DNA of 50,244 nucleotides from Halieaceae bacterium (GCA_902613175.1 CACMGJ010000014.1:1-50244); one strand, 5' to 3'; counted from the stretch's first letter, positions 26,626-35,804 are shown. Notes: generated by a model from the letters alone, not told the origin. Numbers and translations: made by a program.

Positions 26626-27202
26626 TAGACATCAATTGAAGATAGTAAGAATAAATTAAGTGATCCAGTATCATGTGCACGTCTTCTACCAATCCATAAT
26701 CACCAACTTCAGTCCGCACATGGAAGTTGATATCTGCAAGCTCCATAAGCTCTCCTCCGTCGAATCCGCTGACACCCACCACTTTTGTACCTTCGGTCTT
26801 CGCATATTTAATCGCCTTAATCACGTTAGACGAGTTACCACTGCAGGAAAATGCAATTACTAGGTCGTTATCACACAGTCGATTACGAAGTTGTTCATAA
26901 AATACGTTCTCGTAACCCACGTCATTAGCTAACGCCGTCATCACTGATGTGTTGTCCGCTAGCGAGATCATATCCAGCGAAAGTAAACCTCTTCGACCCA
27001 AACCTGAGACACCAAGATCGTTCGTCATGTGTGAAGCCGTAGCCGCACTCCCGCCATTACCGATAACGTAGACGCGACCCCCGGCCTGAGCCACTAATTC
27101 CAGACTCTCGACGATCTCGCAAACTACACCTGCATCAATCTCCTCGATCAACGTGATCAATTTTTTTGTATACAACTCTACAAAGGATCGGACGTTTAGC
27201 AT
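26618..27202 (-). CDS. SIS-domain phosphosugar isomerase, GmhA-like
   Basis: The 194-residue protein consists of a SIS domain: VYVIGNGGSAATASHMTNDL (44-63) and IAFSCSGNSSNVIKA near 115-129, the phosphate-binding signatures of sedoheptulose-7-phosphate isomerase GmhA and its relatives. It is the likely entry enzyme of the following oxidoreductase-phosphatase-cytidylyltransferase series, acting on a ketose or heptose phosphate. Four bases separate it from the DUF115 gene upstream. No hldE or gmhB partner for a classical heptose pathway is in the window. Confidence 0.87.
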   Translation of the reverse strand: MLNVRSFVELYTKKLITLIEEIDAGVVCEIVESLELVAQAGGRVYVIGNGGSAATASHMTNDLGVSGLGRRGLLSLDMISLADNTSVMTALANDVGYENVFYEQLRNRLCDNDLVIAFSCSGNSSNVIKAIKYAKTEGTKVVGVSGFDGGELMELADINFHVRTEVGDYGLVEDVHMILDHLIYSYYLQLMSND

Positions 27203-27206
27203 TTAA

Positions 27207-28355
27207 TTACTCGCTATCAATGGGCATTACTTTCTGCAGTTCTTGCAAAGGTATTAAGTCCAGCTCAGTCTGTCGAGATAAATTATAGATTTTTATATCA
27301 TTAGTTTCACAAAACTGCATCACTCTCTTGAAGCTCTGTCGCTGCATGTGGAGGTTTGGCTTATTCCACCTCTCCCCTTTTTTTCTATAGTCCTGGTGAA
27401 AATGATTCTGTTCGCCAACACTTAATATCAACTGATCTGTGTGCGCCGACGATTCAGGTACTTCAAATTTAAAATCTATACCTAGAAGATAAATTTCTTT
27501 TATACCCATGTACAGAGCAAGTTGCACCATTGTATATGTTATAGTTGAGCCCCAATAAACGCCTTCAAAAGGATCGACGCTAAAATCAGGAAGACCTGGA
27601 AAAAATGAATGCCATCTATGATTAAAATAAATAGCGTCGTTTATCGGCGGCCCAAATTGGAGGAGTGAATTCGATACGAGCTTTACGACATCCGATAAAC
27701 AATGGATATCCGTATAGTTTTGAAGAAAAACTTGGTCGTCTTCAACACAATAATAAGTTGGTCGCCACGATGTTGAACCAAACGCAAGATAAATTTTATT
27801 AGACGCAAAGGTCACCTCGCCCTCAAGCAGCGACAAGTCTGAAACTCGTAAACTAGGACCATTACCGATTAAAAAAGCTCTTCGCCCATAATGTTTATTT
27901 TTCAGCAACGACAAACGCTTCTCGTTTCTAAGGTATCGCACACCGAATCTTACGGCAAGCCAGAATCTAATCCGTGATATGTTATATCGCGGTTGAGATA
28001 AGCTGACAAAAAACCTGCGAGCGGCACGGGTAGTTAAATACCATGTAATCGAATCTGTAGTGGCAAATGAATTTTCATCAACGAAAAAAATTTGCTTTTT
28101 TGAAATACCTTTAGTCACCAGGGTGTTGTAGATTTCCACGCCATAATTTGGCGAAATAATCAAAAAAGTTGCATTTGAATTAGTCGAACTAAGTACTTTT
28201 TGAACTGGATTTTTTTGTTTATCTAAATAACCCTGAAACCCAGAATCTAAAAATCTCTCTCGTAAATGACTGAAAAAATTATACGCTAAGTTATTCTCAG
28301 GAAGGATATAATAATTATCGTAAGGATTCCTTTTTTTGCTCGAAAAATCAATCAT
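27207..28355 (-). CDS. DUF115-domain protein (Maf-related, putative glycosyltransferase)
   Basis: The 382-residue protein has the DUF115 signature FLIGNGPSLR near residue 166, FASNKIYLAF near 183, then YCVEDDQVF near 202, a WGSTITYTMVQLALYMG helix near 270 and YLLGIDFKF near 290. It is related to the core of Maf flagellin glycosyltransferases, to sialyltransferase-like CST proteins and to 6-hydroxymethylpterin pyrophosphokinase MptE. A role in transferring a CMP-activated sugar is plausible. DNA here is visibly AT-rich compared with the flagellar genes. It is second in the seven-gene operon. Confidence 0.8.
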   Translation of the reverse strand: MIDFSSKKRNPYDNYYILPENNLAYNFFSHLRERFLDSGFQGYLDKQKNPVQKVLSSTNSNATFLIISPNYGVEIYNTLVTKGISKKQIFFVDENSFATTDSITWYLTTRAARRFFVSLSQPRYNISRIRFWLAVRFGVRYLRNEKRLSLLKNKHYGRRAFLIGNGPSLRVSDLSLLEGEVTFASNKIYLAFGSTSWRPTYYCVEDDQVFLQNYTDIHCLSDVVKLVSNSLLQFGPPINDAIYFNHRWHSFFPGLPDFSVDPFEGVYWGSTITYTMVQLALYMGIKEIYLLGIDFKFEVPESSAHTDQLILSVGEQNHFHQDYRKKGERWNKPNLHMQRQSFKRVMQFCETNDIKIYNLSRQTELDLIPLQELQKVMPIDSE

Positions 28356-28361
28356 GATGAT

Positions 28362-29489
28362 TTACCTCAAGCAAACAAGATCTATATAACCATTATATTC
28401 AGAAACTCCGTTCTCAAAATATTCTATAATTCCTTTTTCTGAAATTGGAACTAAGTTATAGTCACAAGTCTCTGACGGCTCTATAACGAATATCTCATCA
28501 AACTCTCGGAGAGTGCGCATAATTTTCGGCCCAGTAGAACCATTTAATCCAAGATGATATGGTGAAAACTCTATTGCAACTTTTAAAGGACCAAAAAAAT
28601 GATCTAAAATATCTGATAAAATAACAAAATCTCCACCCTGGGTATCAATTTTTATTATATTGGGAGATAAATTTGGATAAAGGTCAAAGAGCAATTTTGA
28701 TCCACGTGTCATCGATACTAAATGCCGAGACTTTTTAAATCGTTCGCTCTCGTTACCCTGCGGTTTTGTGGTTCTGTGGTCCCCATAGTTTTCTATACTT
28801 TGGTGAAGCTCTGCGTGGCCTTCTCCGGAACCTAGAGCTGTATTGAAGACTGTAATGTTATTGCAGTGGTTTGCATGCAAATTGATTTGAAATAGAGAAA
28901 AATTCAATGGATCAGGCTCAAAAGCAAGTATTTGAGCACTGGGTTGTTGTTTTGAGAGGTATATAGAGACAGAGCCGAGATTGCCCCCCACATCCAGAAA
29001 AATAGTGTCTGGCAATATTTGGTCTCGTAGCCAGGCGAGCTCGGCGAGGTATCGTGAGCATAGAGTTCTGTCTTCCCGCAACATTGCACCTAATACTCGG
29101 TCTTTTTCCGATGTAGCAAACCTAATATTTGTGCCAAGAATATCTAAGTTTGAAAAAACAAAAGGTTGAAAATAGATTGGGGATTCTAAAAATTTAAAAT
29201 CAATATCTGATTCCCGAGCTATAAAGGAAGGTACGCTGAACTTTTTCGCAGGCACATAAAGTTCCAAAAGTTGTTCACAGATTTCCTCGTAAAACTCGCT
29301 TGCAATTATAATTTCGTCAAAGGCCATACCAGGTAGATCTTTTGGGTGAACAACAGGTATGCCATGCATGTAGCGTCCAACTCGACTATCGTCGTTGTCA
29401 CAAAATGCCGAAACTCGTGTGTCGGGCGGGATGCTCGAAATTACTCGCTTGCCACCAGAACCGGAGCCGAAAATTATAACTGTTTTCAA
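28362..29489 (-). CDS. FkbM-type methyltransferase with an N-terminal Rossmann-like domain
   Basis: A two-domain protein of 375 residues. The first 85 residues (TVIIFGSGSGGKRV, then VSAFCDNDDSRVG and FDEIIIAS) form a small nucleotide-binding-like domain seen also at 30972 and 31814. The rest is an FkbM SAM-dependent methyltransferase: FLDVGGNLGSVSIY near 173, ILAFEPDPLNFSL near 195, and IIKIDTQGGD near 272. The TTG at 29489 is preferred because AGAGG lies 10 bases upstream and the domain begins there, as in the paralogue; ATG at 29522 and GTG at 29555 are longer options. It heads the minus-strand operon and probably O-methylates a glycan. Confidence 0.82.
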   Translation of the reverse strand: MKTVIIFGSGSGGKRVISSIPPDTRVSAFCDNDDSRVGRYMHGIPVVHPKDLPGMAFDEIIIASEFYEEICEQLLELYVPAKKFSVPSFIARESDIDFKFLESPIYFQPFVFSNLDILGTNIRFATSEKDRVLGAMLREDRTLCSRYLAELAWLRDQILPDTIFLDVGGNLGSVSIYLSKQQPSAQILAFEPDPLNFSLFQINLHANHCNNITVFNTALGSGEGHAELHQSIENYGDHRTTKPQGNESERFKKSRHLVSMTRGSKLLFDLYPNLSPNIIKIDTQGGDFVILSDILDHFFGPLKVAIEFSPYHLGLNGSTGPKIMRTLREFDEIFVIEPSETCDYNLVPISEKGIIEYFENGVSEYNGYIDLVCLR

Positions 29490-29904
29490 TAGAAATTTGC
29501 CTCTTATTGTTGCTGGCGGCATGAGTTCATTGTTGATACCTGCGTTTGTGATCACCTAACGCCCTCAAAGGTTACATTGCCACTAGCGTATACATTATCA
29601 TGATCTGATTGCGTTGTGGATTTGCCTCAAAAAGCCTCTCACGAGGATAGATAAATATCCTTCATTATGCGGATTATGCCTGTGTATGCGCTTCGGTGCG
29701 CCTGCTGAGACTTGGCGCGAAATTGAATTATCGCGGGGTTTCGTCATTTGCTCTGCTGGTACTTTTTTTGGGCCTTGGCGCTCACGTATGTTAGGGCCCT
29801 CGCTTTGCAGGTAAGGCTACCTTCACGTAGGCTCTAGGATTACAGTTGTTTTATGAATTCCAAAATCGCGTCCTACGCTTAGATACTTTGAGAACGAAAC
29901 ACCT
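29490..29904. promoter_or_regulatory. Divergent promoter region between two glycan operons
   Basis: This 415-base gap separates the minus-strand FkbM operon from the plus-strand DUF115 operon and should hold both promoters. It contains small hairpins: GGATA/TATCC around 29653 and GCGC/GCGC around 29690. The open stretch at 29614-29814 gives a Cys/Trp-rich translation with no binding site or family resemblance, so I do not call a gene. Confidence 0.4.
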
Positions 29905-30975
29905 ATGAGCTTCCAATATGATGTCATCGTCTGCCACAACACCCCTTTGGATGTAGTCAAACATTGCAGCCAATATGACAAAACACAATTCTTGGTCTTC
30001 GGTGGGCAAGACGTCAATTGTGATGCCATTCAGCGGCTATCAAACACGCGGTGCTTTCCCATCAGTGAGTTCTACCTTGTCCTAGGTCGCCACCAAGGAG
30101 AAATTTCATCAGTAATCTACTTTCCTGTAGGTGGTTTCGAAAATACCGAGCATGAGTTCATGAGGAAGCCGGTTATCAGGGTCAAGCGCTATTACCAGTT
30201 AATTGACTACGCTACACAAAAATCAATTCCTCAGTTTTATTTCGACAAAGATCGGATTTTGCCATTTCCCAAATTTGACACGCTTACCATGCATTACAAT
30301 GCTCACGAGGGAAAGCGCGGCTTTATTCTGGGGAATGGCCCATCGCTTGCAAATTTCCCGGTGCACGAATTAAAAAATGAGATTACCTTTGGAGCGAATC
30401 GGGTCTATCTGGGCTTCAAAGACTGGGGATTTGCAGTCACGTATCACGCATGCTTAGATCGGATTCAGTTCGAGGAACATTTGCAAGAATGGCTTGAAAA
30501 TGTCCCTGAAGAGTGTACAAAGCTATGGGCCTTTGATTACTTTGGTTATTTTGCGCCGAAAAAGAGCCTTCCCCTAAATTTTAACTATGCGTTTAGTGCT
30601 GCTCCGCGATTTGCGGGCGGTCCCGAAGAGGTGTTCATGGGGCACAGTTCCGTATACCTCTTATTGCAAGTTGCATATGCTATGGGATGCAATCCGATTT
30701 ACTTAGTCGGTGTTGATACCAACTATGAAATTTCGACTGAAGAACAACGGCGTGGTTTTTGGACCTCGAACGAATCACAATTCCACTTTCATAAAGATTA
30801 CTGCGATCAAGGTGACCGAAAATTTGCGCTGCCTAACCTAGAACTTGCCTTCCAATCATATGCATATGCTCGTCAGTTCCTTGATCGGAGAGGCGTGAAG
30901 GTAATAAACCTAAATCCGGACTCAAAAGTTCGCGATTTTGAATTTCAGGACTACAGAGAAATACTTTCCCAATGA
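29905..30975 (+). CDS. DUF115-domain protein (Maf-related, putative glycosyltransferase)
   Basis: The 356-residue protein shares the core of the protein at 27207: FILGNGPSLANFP near residue 145, TFGANRVYLGF near 161, a MGHSSVYLLLQVAYAMG helix near 247 and YLVGVDTNYE near 270, then a His-rich SQFHFHKDYC. The N-terminal 140 residues differ. It overlaps the methyltransferase gene by ATGA and starts a three-gene operon. A glycosyltransferase or transferase-like role in the same glycan is likely; the donor is unknown. Confidence 0.8.
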   Translation: MSFQYDVIVCHNTPLDVVKHCSQYDKTQFLVFGGQDVNCDAIQRLSNTRCFPISEFYLVLGRHQGEISSVIYFPVGGFENTEHEFMRKPVIRVKRYYQLIDYATQKSIPQFYFDKDRILPFPKFDTLTMHYNAHEGKRGFILGNGPSLANFPVHELKNEITFGANRVYLGFKDWGFAVTYHACLDRIQFEEHLQEWLENVPEECTKLWAFDYFGYFAPKKSLPLNFNYAFSAAPRFAGGPEEVFMGHSSVYLLLQVAYAMGCNPIYLVGVDTNYEISTEEQRRGFWTSNESQFHFHKDYCDQGDRKFALPNLELAFQSYAYARQFLDRRGVKVINLNPDSKVRDFEFQDYREILSQ

Positions 30976-31817
30976 AAAATATTATAATTTTTGGAGCAGG
31001 ATCTGGTGGAAGCAGGGCCGCTCAAAATCTATCAGCAGACGTAAGAGTTCATGCTTTCTGCGATAACGACAAACGTAAAGCAGGAACCTTCCTAAATGGG
31101 ATACCAATAATACTTCCTAATAACCTCACCGATCTGCCTTATGACGAAATTATTATAGCGAGCGAACATTACGAAATAATTTGCAAGCAATTGGAACAGA
31201 CAGGAGTACCCTCAAATAAGATAAGGATATCACCCATCGTAATGCAAGCTGCAGGATCCTCTGACACCCCCGCGCGTAAAGAGAGCAACATACCGCCTCA
31301 TTTGCAGCCGAGAAAAATATCCGAAACTTGCAAGGTCCGAGCATCGCTTTCGAGATTCTGTATTGGTGATGGATTAGACGTGGGATATGGCGGAGACCCG
31401 ATCGTGCCCAATGCGATATGCATGGACCTGCCGAAGAAATATGCGAACTATGAGGGTCATCCACAACACCTTCATGGGTCTGCCGATAACCTAAATTGGT
31501 TTAAAGATAATTCCCTAGACTGGGTCTATTCTTCCCATGTGTTTGAGGATTTCGAGGATACCCAGCAGGTATTGTTTGAGTCGCTCCGTATTATTCGCCC
31601 CGGAGGATTTTTAATCTTATTTTTACCCGATGAACAAGCCTACCGAAGTCACTGTAAGTCGCAGGGAAAGCCGCCTAATCACAATCACATACACGAATAC
31701 TTCTCACTAAGCTACGTAAAAGATCAACTTAAAAAGTGCGACAACCTTAAATATGTACATGAAGTTTTCCCCAGTAACATCTACAGCTTCGAGCTTGTAA
31801 TTCAGAAATTAAGGTGA
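30972..31817 (+). CDS. SAM-dependent methyltransferase with an N-terminal Rossmann-like domain
   Basis: A two-domain protein of 281 residues. Residues 1-85 repeat the small domain (NIIIFGAGSGGSRA, VHAFCDNDKRKAG, YDEIIIASEHY). After a linker comes a class I methyltransferase-like domain: LDVGYGGDP near 135, DNSLDWVYSSHVFEDF near 177, and IIRPGGFLILFLPD near 203. The domain looks like that of hypothetical glycan-cluster methyltransferases. It overlaps both neighbours (ATGA and GTGA), so it is tightly coupled with the DUF115 and GT9 genes. Confidence 0.8.
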   Translation: MKNIIIFGAGSGGSRAAQNLSADVRVHAFCDNDKRKAGTFLNGIPIILPNNLTDLPYDEIIIASEHYEIICKQLEQTGVPSNKIRISPIVMQAAGSSDTPARKESNIPPHLQPRKISETCKVRASLSRFCIGDGLDVGYGGDPIVPNAICMDLPKKYANYEGHPQHLHGSADNLNWFKDNSLDWVYSSHVFEDFEDTQQVLFESLRIIRPGGFLILFLPDEQAYRSHCKSQGKPPNHNHIHEYFSLSYVKDQLKKCDNLKYVHEVFPSNIYSFELVIQKLR

Positions 31818-33325
31818 AGGGGCTTGTTATAAAAAATGACGGGGTTGGTGACCTGGTACTGGCATCAGGACTCATCTCCGACCTTAGTGCACTCTTTTCT
31901 GATGGTCTGGATTTAGTCACTTGTGAACAAAACCGAGAAGTCGCAACAGCTATCCCCAACGTAAATAAAGTTTTTTATGTATCGAGAGACGAACTAAATA
32001 TCACTAGTGAAAGTGGTGCTATTCATGCAGTTACAAACAATTCACTTGATTCAGAATCATTAAAACTAATCGCTGAGGAAGCATACGACGTCGCTTTGGT
32101 CTTGCGACGCTTCATTCGGAAGAGCACATTTGCCATCATGCAGATTGTCGATTCCAAGGATAAGTGGGTGACATGGCAATATCCTACGAATTTGAGTGAG
32201 GAACAAGCAGCGGCACTGAGTGTCGGCTGGCATCATGTCGAAGGCCCTCGTAGTTTGCTGCCTGAGCTCAGCTACTACCGCTTGGTACTGACAGAGATAT
32301 TTGGCGTCAGAGACTGGTCCAATCCCCGCCTCACGACATCACTCCCGGCAATAGACCTGACTAAACAAAAAAAAATTGCCTTGTCGATTGGTGGCCAATC
32401 TTCACGTTGGAACCCGGGACACTGGATAGAACTATGTCGTCTGCTGACTTATGATAGATGGGAGATTTCACTGTTTGGATCCAACGATCAAGCTGATCTA
32501 CAAATCGCGCGAGAACTTTCAACAGAATTTCCTCAAATAAACTCCTTCGTTGGCCAACTCGGATTAATAGAAGCGCTAAAAAAAATTGCGTCACTTCCAT
32601 ACTACGTAGGCAATGACACTGGCCTTTCTCATCTTGTAGGGCTAGCTGAAACGAAGTCATTAGTGATCTATGGAGGCGGGACTTTTCTTAGATTCTTCCC
32701 GTGGCCACGAGCGACAAATCAACATGTCGTATACCGTCCATTATCATGCTTCGACTGCAATTGGCGCTGCACTCAAAGAGACAAGAGTTTGTGCCTCTCT
32801 TTAGTTTTACCCAGCGCTATTTTTACGCACCTAAACGATCTGTGCGAAGGTAAACGACTTCCGATGACACTGCCTAGCGAAAACTCAACTGAAAAATTTC
32901 CCATCGCAAGAAATTTATCGATCCGCCCTACCATAGAATTCGAATTCAACGATGTAACAAACGCATTAACCCCTCCAGACGAAAATATTAATACGATTGA
33001 AGAGAACATTAACCCCTTATTCGATAATTATCATCGTACGGTGATAATCTTCGGAGCAGGCGCAGGCGGCCTGAGGTGCTTAGACCATCTTAGCAGTACC
33101 AAACTAACCGTGGTTGGTTTCGCGGATAACGCAAAATCCAAACAAGGAAATACATTAGCAGCCTTGCCTATATTTGCGCCCGCGCAGTTAAGCAAAAAAA
33201 AATTTGATTATATAGTAATTGCAAGTACGTATAACTTACAAATTTACTCACAGTTGCGAAGTCTCGGGATAAAGTCGAATAAGATATTATTCGAAAGTAT
33301 AAATATAATAACAAACAGGCCTTAA
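31814..33325 (+). CDS. GT9 glycosyltransferase with a C-terminal Rossmann-like domain
   Basis: The 503-residue protein begins with a heptosyltransferase-type GT9 module: KNDGVGDLVLASGLISDL near 7-24, IALSIGGQSSRWNPGHW near 190, and VGNDTGLSHLVGLAETKSL near 267. A low-complexity linker (about 350-400) follows. The C-terminal 90 residues carry the small domain found in the two methyltransferases (VIIFGAGAGGLRC, VVGFADNAKSKQG, FDYIVIAS). The start codon is GTG, overlapping the previous stop (GTGA). It probably transfers a heptose-like or other ADP/nucleotide-activated sugar. Confidence 0.83.
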   Translation: MKGLVIKNDGVGDLVLASGLISDLSALFSDGLDLVTCEQNREVATAIPNVNKVFYVSRDELNITSESGAIHAVTNNSLDSESLKLIAEEAYDVALVLRRFIRKSTFAIMQIVDSKDKWVTWQYPTNLSEEQAAALSVGWHHVEGPRSLLPELSYYRLVLTEIFGVRDWSNPRLTTSLPAIDLTKQKKIALSIGGQSSRWNPGHWIELCRLLTYDRWEISLFGSNDQADLQIARELSTEFPQINSFVGQLGLIEALKKIASLPYYVGNDTGLSHLVGLAETKSLVIYGGGTFLRFFPWPRATNQHVVYRPLSCFDCNWRCTQRDKSLCLSLVLPSAIFTHLNDLCEGKRLPMTLPSENSTEKFPIARNLSIRPTIEFEFNDVTNALTPPDENINTIEENINPLFDNYHRTVIIFGAGAGGLRCLDHLSSTKLTVVGFADNAKSKQGNTLAALPIFAPAQLSKKKFDYIVIASTYNLQIYSQLRSLGIKSNKILFESINIITNRP

Positions 33326-33455
33326 CCGCCACTACCTAAGCTTACGATCTAGCGAGCAAAAAAGCGCACCGTCAGCATGACTAACGTTCGGTCTGTCGGA
33401 TCACACGAAAATAAACAATATAGCTGATGCTAAAATACCGGTCACTTTTACCGAT

Positions 33456-34613
33456 TTACGCGCTACGAAACTGATCAAAAGTTAAAAGAGCATTCGCAAC
33501 CGCATCATCCATATCGAAGTATCTGTATTGCGCCAGTCTCCCTACTGGAACGATATTCGAAATATTAGAGAGCTTCCTATTATATAACTCGAATAACTCT
33601 TTATTTTTATGGGTAAAAACAGGATAATACGGGATATTTTTCATATCGTCGAAACGATCATAATCTTGGGGAAACTCCTTAACAATCGTAGTTCTTGAGG
33701 TTGCCGCGGGAAGTATGTTTTTAAATTCTGTTATGCGAGTAAAATCATAGTCGTTGGGGTAATTGACGGTTGCCACCGGCTGAAAACTTGGCTTATTGTG
33801 TTCCTCAAATACAAATTGTAGTGACCTGTATTCCAACTCACCGTCGCTATAATCAAACAGAGAATCTATTTGCCCAGTAAAGAAAATTAGTCCCGGAAAT
33901 TTTCTGCCATCAAATAACACTTTATTTCCCTGTAGCCTGAGACGCGTAAGGGCATCAACACCATATTTAACCGTGATTAGAGGCGATGAAGCCAGTGCTT
34001 TAAACATCGCAGTGTACCCATTAGTAGGAATACCTTGATAAATATCATCAAAATAGCGATCATCCCGGGACAAAACGACCGGCACCCGCTCAATAACCTC
34101 GTCGGATATATCTTCTACCCTGCAACCCCATTGTTTCGTCGTATAATTAACAAAAAACTTATTGAAAATAAATTCTGCTAACTCCTTAAGTAATGGCTGA
34201 CTCTCTCTCCTAAGTTGGAGTATTGATACTCTTGCGCCATATCCATATTTATTCAGAAGCAACCCCTCTATTTCTTCGGCTTCTCTAAGGTCATAAAGAT
34301 CATATAAAGTATTTAGATTAAACGGTAGAGGTACTAATTTATCATCAACACTACTCAATACTTTGTGTTCGTATTGATGCCACTTTGTAAACTTCGACAG
34401 ATATTCCCATACCGCCTGATTCGAGGTATGAAAAAGATGAGGTCCATATTTATGCACTAAAATTCCGTTTCCATCCCGATAATCAAAACAATTCCCTCCG
34501 ATATGATCTCTTTTCTCCAACACTAATACACGCTTTTGTAAAACGGAGCTAAATCGTTCAGCCAGCACGAGACCAGATAAACCTGCACCGACAATAATTA
34601 TATCGAACGGCAT
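33456..34613 (-). CDS. glf: UDP-galactopyranose mutase
   Basis: The 385-residue flavoenzyme converts UDP-galactopyranose to UDP-galactofuranose. It shows the FAD motif IIVGAGLSGLVLAERF near 6-21, EKRDHIGGNCFDY near 33, KYGPHLFHTSN near 54, NYTTKQWG near 160, and the C-terminal GRLAQYRYFDMDD near 359 that binds substrate. It follows the GT2 gene by two bases, so galactofuranose may be used by that transferase. It is convergent with the GT9 operon, with a 130-base gap and no obvious terminator. Confidence 0.95.
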   Translation of the reverse strand: MPFDIIIVGAGLSGLVLAERFSSVLQKRVLVLEKRDHIGGNCFDYRDGNGILVHKYGPHLFHTSNQAVWEYLSKFTKWHQYEHKVLSSVDDKLVPLPFNLNTLYDLYDLREAEEIEGLLLNKYGYGARVSILQLRRESQPLLKELAEFIFNKFFVNYTTKQWGCRVEDISDEVIERVPVVLSRDDRYFDDIYQGIPTNGYTAMFKALASSPLITVKYGVDALTRLRLQGNKVLFDGRKFPGLIFFTGQIDSLFDYSDGELEYRSLQFVFEEHNKPSFQPVATVNYPNDYDFTRITEFKNILPAATSRTTIVKEFPQDYDRFDDMKNIPYYPVFTHKNKELFELYNRKLSNISNIVPVGRLAQYRYFDMDDAVANALLTFDQFRSA

Positions 34614-34615
34614 TA

Positions 34616-35566
34616 CTATTGATCCTCAAACAGTAAGATTTTTAGTTTGCCTGGGTCTTGCCGAAGCGACCAACTCAGCTCATGTTTTGCGTTGAAAAAC
34701 CCTGCAGTATTGGCCGACAAATTAATATATTCAGTAAATAATTGAGTTTCATTATTGCGCAAGAAATGTAGTGCGGCGGCAAATTGATGCTGCTTCACGC
34801 CCTGTTCTATAACTCTTTCCGATACCCCAAAACGTGAACAAGCTCTGACCCCTGCTATCATTTCGTTTGCACTCTGAATCCTTCTTTTAGTGTCGCTAGC
34901 GGTTCGAAAGGAGAAACTATCCGTGTGAAGTCTATACTTTCCCAAGGTAACAGGAAGGAAGTCTATATTTGCCGAGAGGTATCCGGCATTCATTAAGTAG
35001 AAAGGGTAATCGCATACCAACTGACATTCGTAAAGGATGGTTTCACTTAAATGACTATGATTGCGGAACATGACACTTCCAGAATGCATATAGGTACCGT
35101 ATCGAATAAGGTCACTGATACCTGAACGCATAGGTATGTGATGCCAGTTGTAATATGATTCCGAAAATAATTTGATATTTTCGTTTGTTGCTGAATTAAA
35201 AACTTGTGACTCATGAAAAACCATATCACAGTCGGCGTTTTCATCCAAGTACTCTGCTTGTATTTTCAATTTTTCTGGGAGTGCAAGATCATCACCGTCC
35301 ATATAAGCAATGTAATCCCCTCTTGCGAGATTTATCAGAGTTTGCATGTTTTTCGCCAAACCCTGATTTTCTTGTTTGTACACGCAAACTAAATTTCCGA
35401 ATCTATTTTCCATATCACGAAGGATATTTTTGGTTCCATCATTCGAGCCATCATCACAAACAATTACTTCAAATTCGTCTTTAATGTCCTGCATGAGCAA
35501 AGAAATTAGGCAGGCTTCAATATATTCTTGTAAATTATATACTGGAACTAAAACAGATACCTTCAT
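34616..35566 (-). CDS. Family 2 glycosyltransferase
   Basis: The 316-residue protein has a GT-A fold: VSVLVPVYNLQEYIEACL at 3-20, VCDDGSNDGT near 36-45, and the metal-binding DGDD at about 90-93. The C-terminal half contains Trp/His-rich and helical stretches without a membrane helix, so it is cytosolic or peripheral. It is directly followed by glf and may be a galactofuranosyltransferase, though GT2 donors cannot be read from sequence alone. The gene is AT-rich relative to the flagellar genes. Confidence 0.88.
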   Translation of the reverse strand: MKVSVLVPVYNLQEYIEACLISLLMQDIKDEFEVIVCDDGSNDGTKNILRDMENRFGNLVCVYKQENQGLAKNMQTLINLARGDYIAYMDGDDLALPEKLKIQAEYLDENADCDMVFHESQVFNSATNENIKLFSESYYNWHHIPMRSGISDLIRYGTYMHSGSVMFRNHSHLSETILYECQLVCDYPFYLMNAGYLSANIDFLPVTLGKYRLHTDSFSFRTASDTKRRIQSANEMIAGVRACSRFGVSERVIEQGVKQHQFAAALHFLRNNETQLFTEYINLSANTAGFFNAKHELSWSLRQDPGKLKILLFEDQ

Positions 35567-35617
35567 ACGGATAATCTAGACTCAATCAATTAAAAAATAT
35601 TTTCTCTATAAATTTGG

Positions 35618-35634
35618 TATTTTACCCCAAAATA
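35618..35634. repeat. Short AT-rich inverted repeat between pseC and the GT2 gene
   Basis: TATTTT (35618-35623) and AAAATA (35629-35634) flank five bases. It is the only clear structure in the 35567-35804 gap, upstream of the GT2 gene, and may be part of its promoter region. Confidence 0.35.
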
Positions 35635-35804
35635 ACGATAAGCCGATGCGTTGAGAGTGATGTCATTTAAAAAAATGCCGCAATTTCTCTAATACCTTGA
35701 CGAAACTTCAATTTTGTAGCCTCCAACACTAGTGTGAAATCATAAAAAGAAACATTGACTACAGAGGCGCGTATTTCTGCATACGGTACTCCCTTCAAAG
35801 TCCG

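Noticed and set aside
26618-27202. Classical ADP-heptose pathway
   Set aside because: GmhA-like isomerase is present, but hldE, gmhB and hldD are absent and the downstream genes encode oxidoreductases and a CTP transferase instead.
29614-29814. A 66-codon plus-strand frame in the divergent gap
   Set aside because: No binding site and no recognisable pattern; Cys/Trp-rich composition looks non-coding.
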